From a virus: a DNA stretch of 20,269 nt. Positions 1-6,705 of the stretch are shown here, piece after piece. The notes beneath the pieces were generated by a model. It was not told where the DNA came from and made no database searches. It saw nothing but the letters and a program-made list of their open reading frames with translations. The DNA lies in the IMG/VR virus record IMGVR_UViG_3300023180_005866, positions 1 to 20,269 of that record, one strand, 5' to 3'. The position numbers and the translations under genes are program-made. Positions within the stretch are counted from its first letter, which is position 1, and every line of letters begins with the position of its first letter.

Positions 1-1
1 G

Positions 2-73
2 CAGGAGTTGTTCTTAGCAACTTTAGAGTTATTGATAGAGCCAAACAAAACTGTAGACGTATTTGATAAATAG
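2..73 (+). CDS. C-terminal end of an unrecognised upstream gene (partial)
   Basis: An open frame enters from the left edge and ends at TAG 71-73, giving about 23 residues (ending ...EPNKTVDVFDK). The last codons, GAT AAA TAG, are the same bases as the late promoter of the next gene (65-72), a layout seen again at three other junctions here. That recurrence is the main reason to believe the frame. Nothing can be said about function from this fragment. Confidence 0.55.
   Translation, partial: QELFLATLELLIEPNKTVDVFDK
65..72 (+). promoter_or_regulatory. T4-like late promoter GATAAATA, start codon at predicted +1
   Basis: GATAAATA is followed by the 5-nt spacer GTAGT and then ATG at 78. T4 late promoters place TATAAATA at about -13 to -6, so +1 would fall on the A of the ATG. 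There is no Shine-Dalgarno sequence in the spacer. The same 8+5+ATG arrangement occurs at five other genes in the window. Confidence 0.8.
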
Positions 74-77
74 TAGT

Positions 78-1148
78 ATGAGAGCAAAAGATATTTTATC
101 AAAAGAATACAGCAAGTACATTAATGTATTTGAGTCACCTGACAGAAAACAATTCAATAAAATGCAGAGGATTTATTCTAAGATGGAAAATGATCCTGCT
201 ATTATCGATGAACTGTGGGCTGTAATTTCACGTAAAATGGCTGACGATGAAGGTAATATACAAGATAGAATTATCTATGCCTTACAACCAGAAAATACAG
301 ATCCGGAAAGAGATCAAGAATTTGCAGAAGGTATTCTAGAAGGCCTTGTTAGTGCTATCGATAAAACAGAAGGTACAAACGAAGAAAGAATAGCATTTGC
401 AAACACACTGGGTAGTAAAAGTCATATAGATACAAAAGCATTAATGCAACCTTTAGCAGGTTGGAGTGACTGGCTAATTGGTAGCGAATTTAGTAAAAGA
501 TTATTTTCAACTATGTTTAATTGGCCGGCATTTAGATCAGATAATAAAGGTCCCGGTGAAGTAGCACTAGCATTGCTATCTCCACAAATTAAACTATCAA
601 AAACAAAAGGCGATATTGTTGTAGACGGCACGCCGGTAGAAGTTAAAGGCGGCAAAACATCTAGTGGTGGTAGACTTTCTCCTACAGACGGTACATTAGG
701 AAATCTATACAAGAACAAAGAATTCTGGATGGCACTTTTACCCAACGACGAAGAAAAGGCAAAACAACTAGCAACAATTAATAAAGTAAATGCTAATAAC
801 TATGATGCGTTTTTGGCTAAATTTGATTTAGGGCCAGCAGAATCATTAAAGATACTTAGTGCATTATTTAAACATCCAGGCGCACAACCACTTATAAAGC
901 AAGTTGCCGCCAAAGGACAAGATGTAAAGGCAAGAGATTTAATTGGTATTGCTGTTAAAAATTACGGTGAATCACAAGGCGATGACCATTATTTAATTAT
1001 TCAACAAGACATACAGACAAGTATGTATTTCTTTATAGATGATCTAGATCCAGTATATAATAGATTATCATTCTCACTACCATTAATTGACAGCGATGCT
1101 AGAAGTCAAGGCAAAGCACAGATTGGCATCCTTGCAAGACAACGATAA
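78..1148 (+). CDS. PD-(D/E)XK nuclease-like phage protein
   Basis: A 356-aa protein starting at ATG 78, directly after a late promoter; an in-frame TTG upstream lies inside the promoter and is unlikely to be used. The segment around residues 158-200 has the arrangement of a PD-(D/E)XK nuclease core: a helix with GPGE (E161), then KGDIVVDG (D179), then VEVKGG (E188, K190), then SSGGRL. This D-x8-E-x-K pattern on adjacent strands is typical of restriction-like endonucleases, though the rest of the protein is not recognised. The N-terminal 150 residues are helical and charged. The late promoter predicts expression with virion genes, so a role in DNA processing during maturation, or a packaged nuclease, is possible. 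A structural protein with an inactive nuclease fold cannot be excluded. The gene is followed by the cyclase gene after 8 nt, and its stop TAA lies inside that gene's promoter. Confidence 0.6.
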   Translation: MRAKDILSKEYSKYINVFESPDRKQFNKMQRIYSKMENDPAIIDELWAVISRKMADDEGNIQDRIIYALQPENTDPERDQEFAEGILEGLVSAIDKTEGTNEERIAFANTLGSKSHIDTKALMQPLAGWSDWLIGSEFSKRLFSTMFNWPAFRSDNKGPGEVALALLSPQIKLSKTKGDIVVDGTPVEVKGGKTSSGGRLSPTDGTLGNLYKNKEFWMALLPNDEEKAKQLATINKVNANNYDAFLAKFDLGPAESLKILSALFKHPGAQPLIKQVAAKGQDVKARDLIGIAVKNYGESQGDDHYLIIQQDIQTSMYFFIDDLDPVYNRLSFSLPLIDSDARSQGKAQIGILARQR

Positions 1149-1151
1149 ATA
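1144..1151 (+). promoter_or_regulatory. T4-like late promoter GATAAATA before the cyclase gene
   Basis: GATAAATA followed by the 5-nt spacer TTAAT and ATG at 1157. The spacer differs from the common GTAGT, but its length is the same, so the length rather than the spacer sequence is conserved. The stop codon TAA of the upstream gene (1146-1148) lies within the box. Confidence 0.75.
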
Positions 1152-1156
1152 TTAAT

Positions 1157-3214
1157 ATGAAATGGTTATACAGCGGATGGGCCGTTGCCATCACTATTGT
1201 GTTACTTGCGGCTCTAAGAGTTGCTGATCCTATACCACTTCAAAGTCTGAGATCACAGACATTTGATTACTACCAACAATTAGACGAAGTCAAACAAAGC
1301 AACGAAGTTGTAGTAATAAACATAGGCGAAAAGAGCCTACAACAATGGGGACAATGGCCATGGCCGAGACAGAATTTTGCTCAACTGATAAGCGATTTGA
1401 GAACACAGAATGGGGGCATTATAGGGCTGAATTTTATGTTTCCAGAACCGGACAGGTTTGGAGGCGATCCGATTTTATCGAGTTGGATAAACGAGAATGG
1501 AGTCGTTTTAAGCCAGACGCCATCAGCCAGAGGGGTGAGGAGTTCAGGCCCGCACATTGGGACGGCCACAATAGGCCCTTCGAAAGCGACAGACTTCTTG
1601 CTAAGTTGGCCAAATCTCGTCGTAAATATTTCAGAACTCGAAAAGTCTGCTGACGGCATAGGTGTTATAGCATCAGCACCACAACCAGATAATCAAACAA
1701 GAACATATCCATTAGCAATTGGTGTAGAGGGCAAAATATATCCTTCGTTTGCTATTGAGATGTTGAGAGCATATACACAAAAGCCAAGTTATATGTTAAA
1801 AACATCAGAAATAGGTGTGCAAGAATTTGCAGTACCGCCTTTTGATCCTATTGTTACACAACCAGATGGAACGGCATATATACGTTTTAATAATACGTTT
1901 GAAGAAATAGAATATGTAAATGGTAATAGTTTACCTGATCTAGGCGGAAAGTTTGTTATAGTAGGAGTAAGTGCTGAAGGTATAAGTAATCCTGTACCCA
2001 CACCAAGAGGCAATATACTGCCACAGCACATACAAGCGTCTATGTTGCAAAATTTTATAGATAGTAGTAACATTACCAGATCAGAATTATCGTCGCTTGT
2101 AGAGCTTCTGTGTGCGTTGTTGAGCATGGTTTTAATAGCAATAGCAATATACAAGTTGCCTATATGGGCAGGATTGTTTACTACAGTAGGCATTATAGGT
2201 GGAATTGTATATTATAGTGTACATTCTTATACTGCCAATTTAGTTTTATTTGATGCTACATTTCCTGCATTAAGTGCGTTCTTGGTATTCACACATAGTT
2301 CGTTTAACAACTTTTGGATACAGTTCAAACTTAGACAGGAAATTCAGAAGCAGTTTGCAGGGTACTGCTCGCCTACAGTTGTGCGTATGCTTCAACAAAA
2401 CCCTGCACTGATTAAAGAAGGTATGAAACGAGAGATTTCAATTTGTTTTAGTGACCTGCGTGGCTTTACACCATTAGGTGAAAGTTTCGGTGACGATGTG
2501 CAAGGATTAACAAAGTTAATGAATGGTTACATGGATGCAATCACACAACCTGTACTTGATGCGGACGGAATGATTATCAAGTATATCGGTGATGCTAGTA
2601 TGCATGTACACAATGCACCCAATGATGATCCACGACATGCACATTCAGCAGTTATGACTGGACTAAACATGTTAACAGCAGTGGAGGACTTTAATGAGAA
2701 AATTACTGCGGAAGGCAGACCACCCATTGGTATGGGGGCTGGCATTAATACTGGCTTGGGCTATCTTGGGGAAATGGGTTCTACAAGCAGACACAGTTAT
2801 GATGTTCTTGGAGACGCTGTTAGTACTGCCGCTAGGATAGAAAGCAAATGTAAAGAGTACGGGTGCTTATTGCTTGTGGGCGAAAATACTTATAACGAAA
2901 CATCTGATGAATTCTTTTATCTTAAAGTAGATGACTTGGCAGTAAAAGGCAAATCAGTGGGCATTGCTATATACACGGTTTTAGATTTAGATAACAGTAA
3001 ATTTGTTAAACCAAAGCAACTACATGAAGCAATGCACGATAATTATCGTAAACAGAAATTTGACAAAGCAATCGCACTATGTAATCAACTGATGTACGAG
3101 TTTGAAGGTAAGATGGAGGGTTATTATAAAATGTGGATTGAGCGTTGCGAATTCCAAAAAACACAAGACCTACCAGAAGATTGGAACGGTGTGTTTATTG
3201 CAACATCTAAATAA
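1157..3214 (+). CDS. CHASE2-domain transmembrane class III adenylate cyclase
   Basis: A 685-aa membrane cyclase predicted to turn ATP into cAMP. In order: an N-terminal hydrophobic segment (about 8-22); an extracytoplasmic CHASE2 sensor domain (about 30-300, with VVVINIGEKSLQQWGQWPWPR and FMFPEPDR); three hydrophobic segments (about 313-332, 334-355, 362-380); a class III cyclase domain (about 425-610); and the C-terminal tail common in CHASE2 cyclases, ending in DWNGVFIATSK. Metal-binding aspartates are D433 (FSDLRGFT) and D479 (KYIGD). K475 and D549 occupy the base-selecting positions and fit ATP rather than GTP. In the GxxVNxAxR motif the sequence is GDAVSTAAR, so the transition-state Asn is Ser556 while Arg560 is kept. 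Activity may therefore be reduced. It follows the nuclease-like gene under its own late promoter. Codons 95-155 are much more GC-rich than the rest. The architecture is typical of bacterial sensors and unusual for a phage. Confidence 0.92.
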   Translation: MKWLYSGWAVAITIVLLAALRVADPIPLQSLRSQTFDYYQQLDEVKQSNEVVVINIGEKSLQQWGQWPWPRQNFAQLISDLRTQNGGIIGLNFMFPEPDRFGGDPILSSWINENGVVLSQTPSARGVRSSGPHIGTATIGPSKATDFLLSWPNLVVNISELEKSADGIGVIASAPQPDNQTRTYPLAIGVEGKIYPSFAIEMLRAYTQKPSYMLKTSEIGVQEFAVPPFDPIVTQPDGTAYIRFNNTFEEIEYVNGNSLPDLGGKFVIVGVSAEGISNPVPTPRGNILPQHIQASMLQNFIDSSNITRSELSSLVELLCALLSMVLIAIAIYKLPIWAGLFTTVGIIGGIVYYSVHSYTANLVLFDATFPALSAFLVFTHSSFNNFWIQFKLRQEIQKQFAGYCSPTVVRMLQQNPALIKEGMKREISICFSDLRGFTPLGESFGDDVQGLTKLMNGYMDAITQPVLDADGMIIKYIGDASMHVHNAPNDDPRHAHSAVMTGLNMLTAVEDFNEKITAEGRPPIGMGAGINTGLGYLGEMGSTSRHSYDVLGDAVSTAARIESKCKEYGCLLLVGENTYNETSDEFFYLKVDDLAVKGKSVGIAIYTVLDLDNSKFVKPKQLHEAMHDNYRKQKFDKAIALCNQLMYEFEGKMEGYYKMWIERCEFQKTQDLPEDWNGVFIATSK

Positions 3215-3844
3215 TTACTCTTCGTCCCAATGCTTTATACCCTCAAAAAAAGTGTAGTAGTGTCTAAAATCTTTTATTGTAGTTTTAGCATGAACTAACT
3301 CTAAAGGAATACCGTTAGTTTTTTTAACAATAGGAAAATAATATCTTTTTACAATTCTTTCCAATTTTTTAATATCTTTTAACAAAGCATCTAAAATTAT
3401 ATTATTAAAGTTTTTATCAGTCAATAGATTTTTCAGCCAGATGTGATAATCACTTTCTGGATTATTTCGTCTCACAAGTTCTCTTGCTTCATAATACAAT
3501 GCACGAACAGGATTAATTGTGTTTCTATACTTTGTGTTAATGTGCCTAAATTTAAAACTATCATGTTCTGTACTTAGATTAGAAATAGTTTTAGAATACT
3601 CTTTTCTTAAAGCCTTCTTGAGCGATTCTAAATTTTTTTCTATCTGTGCGTAATATTCGGTGATTAATTTCTGTGCTATATTTTGATATCGTTTAGACAA
3701 CTGCTCAAAATACACATTATTAATTTCTTCTATGTCGTATGTGCCATCTAGTATAGTGTGTGGTATAGTTTTAGTACGATTGTACTTGTCTAGTTCGTTT
3801 TGTATTCGCAAGACAACAAAATCTATTACTTCGCCCTTGCTCAT
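3215..3844 (-). CDS. Unrecognised 209-aa protein, helical and charged
   Basis: I do not recognise this protein. It is rich in Lys, Glu, Tyr and Asn, with a predicted long helical middle (about residues 45-95, with YAQIEKNLESLKKALRKEY) that could form a coiled coil. There is no signal peptide or membrane segment. It starts at ATG 3844 directly after AATAAATA-GTAGT, so it has its own late promoter even though it is the last gene of the minus-strand block. This suggests a product needed with virion genes. Its stop codon directly abuts the stop of the convergent cyclase gene (TAA 3212-3214, then TTA 3215-3217), with no intergenic base. Confidence 0.75.
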   Translation of the reverse strand: MSKGEVIDFVVLRIQNELDKYNRTKTIPHTILDGTYDIEEINNVYFEQLSKRYQNIAQKLITEYYAQIEKNLESLKKALRKEYSKTISNLSTEHDSFKFRHINTKYRNTINPVRALYYEARELVRRNNPESDYHIWLKNLLTDKNFNNIILDALLKDIKKLERIVKRYYFPIVKKTNGIPLELVHAKTTIKDFRHYYTFFEGIKHWDEE

Positions 3845-3849
3845 ACTAC

Positions 3850-3857
3850 TATTTATT
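3850..3857 (-). promoter_or_regulatory. T4-like late promoter AATAAATA (minus strand)
   Basis: On the minus strand AATAAATA is followed by GTAGT and ATG at 3844, the same 16-base arrangement as at 65, 6705 and 17786 apart from the first base. The box contains the stop codon (GAA TAA) of the Nudix gene. Confidence 0.75.
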
Positions 3858-4284
3858 CAGAATGAATACTTAATATAGTAAACAGTTTATCGGTACCACC
3901 GTTGTTATAAAGAGTTATTTTTGCGCCATTGTGTAACGGCTTCGGCCATTGACCGATATTAACCCAAGCATACCCGGCACTTTCTCCGTTTAGTTTAGGT
4001 GGCATAAATTCTTCCTCTACCACATATACAAAACTGTAATAGTAAAAGTTTTTATCTTTGCTTTGATAAACATCTATAGGATTTAGTTTTTGAAGTTCCG
4101 GAACAAGACCTATTTCTTCTTGCAGTTCTCTTAGAATGCATTCGTAAGGTGTTTCACCTTTATCAATAATGCCACCCCAGAAACCCCAGGTGTGATTAAA
4201 TTTTTTATCTGAGTTTCGTAGTTGCAACATGCATCTACCTGTGTCTTTAGCAAGAAACACTACTCCTGCCGCTGTAATAGTCAT
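3853..4284 (-). CDS. Nudix hydrolase
   Basis: A 143-aa single-domain Nudix protein, a normal length for the family. The Nudix box is complete at residues 38-60: G38, E44, R52, E53, E56, E57, G59 in GX5EX7REUXEEXGU, with the metal-binding glutamates present. Nudix enzymes hydrolyse nucleoside diphosphates linked to another group (for example dNTPs, ADP-ribose, NDP-sugars); the substrate cannot be told from this sequence. It begins immediately after the stop of the gp15 gene (TAA then ATG), so it is probably co-transcribed and translationally coupled with gp14-gp15. Given the sugar-type accessory genes nearby, an NDP-sugar substrate is one option, and nucleotide clean-up is another. Confidence 0.93.
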   Translation of the reverse strand: MTITAAGVVFLAKDTGRCMLQLRNSDKKFNHTWGFWGGIIDKGETPYECILRELQEEIGLVPELQKLNPIDVYQSKDKNFYYYSFVYVVEEEFMPPKLNGESAGYAWVNIGQWPKPLHNGAKITLYNNGGTDKLFTILSIHSE

Positions 4285-5634
4285 TTAAAGTACTAATCTC
4301 CAGAACCCTGGTTTGTAAACACCTTCTGAACTGCTTACCCAACCTGCTGAGGTCCATTTGTATTGCTTATTAGTATATGTATTGGTTACAAAGTCACCAT
4401 ATGACTCTTTTTTGGAATCAAATACTACGGTCCATTTAGTTCCGTCGTATTCTATAATGTCATTTTCATTAGCATCTACACCCCAATTTGGCCATGCATC
4501 TTTGTCTAATTTTTCGGATATAAGATATCTCTGACCAGTAGTTGCGGCCGCTAATGTTCCATCTCCTGGATAGTTTGCTCTTGGATCTAAAATTTTAGTG
4601 AGAGGATTCAATGTGCTGGTTGGTAATGTATCAGCATCAATATTAAAAATAAGTTTGCTATCATCTAATGGGTTCTTAGTTACAGTACCAGTTATCATAT
4701 TTAATTCGCTATCACTGTCGTTAGATATATTTAATTTTAATTTACTTGTTGCAGATAGTTCGCCTTGCATTTCAATTAACTCACTCCAACTTTGTCCAAC
4801 ATCTGCATTATTAAGCAACACAGCATTAGCACCATCTATCTGTAAATAATAATCATTTGGAGTAACAACTATTTCAGCCGTATCTGCAATAGGGCCAAAG
4901 AAGTCATAAAAGTCTTGGTCAAAGCCTAAATTAGCAATATCTTTTACACTGTGAACATCTGCAATAATTGTTTGAATGATGGTTTGTCTTTTAACCTTTG
5001 CAGGAGGACTAATCCAAATAGGCACCGCAAATGTTAATGTAGATATATCGATACTTTCATCTACACCTGCAGGAACACTTCTACTACTCCAATTAATATC
5101 AGTTAGTTCTACTTCGAACACATTACTCCAGTCTAAAGGATTACTATTAGATTGCATCTGTAGACTTGGATTAAACAACACAAATATTTGTTCTAATATC
5201 TGCAATTTAGTATCAGTGTTAGTAGTCCATAAATCAAACTGTATAGTTAAATTATACGGAACAGGCATATATCGCTGTGTGGTATATAAATTACCTTGAG
5301 TAGATTCATATGAACCTGTATCTGTGTTAAATTCTCTTTCTGCTACTTGTCTTGTATCTACGAGAAACGGATCTAATGTTCTGTCTCTTGCAGGTTGTAA
5401 ACTTTGTATTGAGATTGCAATAAATGGGGCACTGTTAACAACATTCTCTGAATTGTTACGCAGTATACTTGCAACCATTCTACTACTATCACCGTATCTG
5501 CAAGGCACACGATTATAGTTTACACCGTTTTTAGTATTTTCTTTTACTTTGAAATGAGAAAAGATACGAATAATTTGTAACAAATATCGTTTAATCTGTT
5601 CATCATACCAGTAATCTAAATTTTTACCTGCCAT
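4285..5634 (-). CDS. 15: T4 gp15-like tail terminator / sheath stabiliser with C-terminal extension
   Basis: A 449-aa protein whose first 220 residues follow the pattern of T4 gp15, the tail-completion protein that caps the tube and sheath and joins tail to neck: YDEQIKRYLLQIIRIFSHFKV near the start, RVPCRYG (about 43-49), then YNLTIQFDLWTTNTDTKLQI and LEQIFVLFNPSL, and a strand ending WISPPAKVKRQTI. T4 gp15 is 272 aa from memory, so about 200 residues are extra. The extension includes a Trp-rich module at about 364-449 (GQRYLI, then YDGTKW, then QYKWTSAGW, ending FWRLVL). Related short motifs appear in gp14 and in the sheath. The start ATG overlaps the gp14 stop by one base (TAATG), indicating coupled translation. 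Confidence 0.8.
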   Translation of the reverse strand: MAGKNLDYWYDEQIKRYLLQIIRIFSHFKVKENTKNGVNYNRVPCRYGDSSRMVASILRNNSENVVNSAPFIAISIQSLQPARDRTLDPFLVDTRQVAEREFNTDTGSYESTQGNLYTTQRYMPVPYNLTIQFDLWTTNTDTKLQILEQIFVLFNPSLQMQSNSNPLDWSNVFEVELTDINWSSRSVPAGVDESIDISTLTFAVPIWISPPAKVKRQTIIQTIIADVHSVKDIANLGFDQDFYDFFGPIADTAEIVVTPNDYYLQIDGANAVLLNNADVGQSWSELIEMQGELSATSKLKLNISNDSDSELNMITGTVTKNPLDDSKLIFNIDADTLPTSTLNPLTKILDPRANYPGDGTLAAATTGQRYLISEKLDKDAWPNWGVDANENDIIEYDGTKWTVVFDSKKESYGDFVTNTYTNKQYKWTSAGWVSSSEGVYKPGFWRLVL

Positions 5635-6692
5635 TAGTTATCCGTTTTAGGTTTTATAACCTTACTTAAATTTTGTTTTTCAGGAACAACTTCACCGTCT
5701 GAATAAGTTGCTAAATTTTCATTGTTAATAAATCCTGTTAAAATTCTATTTGCCGCGGCCCATGTACCTTTGCTATCGTCCTGTACTCTGAGCCATCTAG
5801 TTCCACTTTTTTGGAAAAGTCTATTTGGTGAAAAATCTGTTCTCAAGAAATAATCCCCGTCACTTACACCACTAATTGGAAAAGTTTCGCCACTGCCTAC
5901 AATGCTTGCACCATTAGGGGCAGAACCATCACCGTCTCCAAAACCAATGCCTGCTTTATCTTTGGCTTCTTCATCGATGTACAAATGCGCCTTTGATCTA
6001 TATTGAGGATCGTAAGGAACATCTTTGTCTGCTTGTTCTAATAACTTATCATTAATAGTGATCTCATCAGCATAAGTACTGATAAGATTTCTTAGATCGC
6101 CTTCTTCCTCACCAGTACCAAGTATATCTCTGTATTCTTGACTGTCTGTGATTGGGCCTACTTTAACACGCCATAAATGAGGCCACCATCTAGGATCATA
6201 TCCTTCTGCTGGTCTGCTACCATCTGTTACTACATAAAATCTGTTAATTGCTTCGTCACTACCTAATAATAAATCATCTCTTAAATGAGGTAGTTCTAAA
6301 ACATCTCCGGGCATTAATTTACGACCTAATGCTTCCACCATACTTTCAATATGAAAGTTAAAGAACAAAGTATCGTTTGCTAAAAACATACCAAACTGTG
6401 TCAGATCAAAGGAATCATTATCACCTAAATTGTATTGACCACGCAATTCGTATATGTTTGTATCATATTTTCTATCTCTGTTTTCCAGAAATAGTAAATC
6501 TTGAATATAAGTTTCGCCACCTCCTGGACCGCCTGGTCTAGTAGGATCTCCGGTTGCTTCTGTGTCGTGTACACCTAAATATTTGTGTACATGTACACCA
6601 GTGCCACCTGCGTAGATATGCTCTCCAACTATTCTATCTATAAAGTTGAAGTCATTAGTTTTTGTTGGATTCCATAAACTTAATTTGCCCAT
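5634..6692 (-). CDS. 14: T4 gp14-like neck protein
   Basis: A 352-aa protein called gp14 (head-tail neck component) on its pattern: a region with FGMFLANDTLFFNFHIESM, then LMPGDVLELPHLRDDLLL, then INRFYVV and WPHLWRVKVGPI. This matches the order in T4 gp14 of SNFGMQVQDEVTLSI, PKEGDLIYFP, FEINWVEP and FYQLGQNAIRKI. Its position directly before gp15, with a one-base overlap, is the T4 order. A short glycine-rich stretch (about 53-60) and a C-terminal extension with a small aromatic module (about 275-305, DGDYFLRTD ... GTRW) are additions relative to T4 gp14 (about 256 aa from memory). The start ATG 6692 lies 5 nt after a late promoter. Confidence 0.75.
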   Translation of the reverse strand: MGKLSLWNPTKTNDFNFIDRIVGEHIYAGGTGVHVHKYLGVHDTEATGDPTRPGGPGGGETYIQDLLFLENRDRKYDTNIYELRGQYNLGDNDSFDLTQFGMFLANDTLFFNFHIESMVEALGRKLMPGDVLELPHLRDDLLLGSDEAINRFYVVTDGSRPAEGYDPRWWPHLWRVKVGPITDSQEYRDILGTGEEEGDLRNLISTYADEITINDKLLEQADKDVPYDPQYRSKAHLYIDEEAKDKAGIGFGDGDGSAPNGASIVGSGETFPISGVSDGDYFLRTDFSPNRLFQKSGTRWLRVQDDSKGTWAAANRILTGFINNENLATYSDGEVVPEKQNLSKVIKPKTDN

Positions 6693-6697
6693 ACTAC

Positions 6698-6705
6698 TAT
6701 TTATC
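6698..6705 (-). promoter_or_regulatory. T4-like late promoter GATAAATA (minus strand) for the gp14-gp15-Nudix operon
   Basis: Minus-strand GATAAATA, spacer GTAGT, ATG 6692. The stop codon TAA of the radical SAM gene (6703-6701) is within the box. The predicted transcript covers three coupled genes (gp14, gp15, Nudix). Confidence 0.8.

Noticed and set aside
1345-1653. A 102-codon open frame on the plus strand overlapping the cyclase gene, and a 92-codon one on the minus strand
   Set aside because: They lie in the GC-rich patch where stops are rare. The cyclase frame gives coherent CHASE2 sequence through the whole patch, so these are shadows and not a dual-coded gene or frameshift.
4598-5518. 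Plus-strand frames of 64-107 codons opposite the gp15 gene
   Set aside because: They have low-complexity Leu/Ser/Asn composition typical of antisense shadows, no ribosome binding sites, and a well-supported gene on the other strand.
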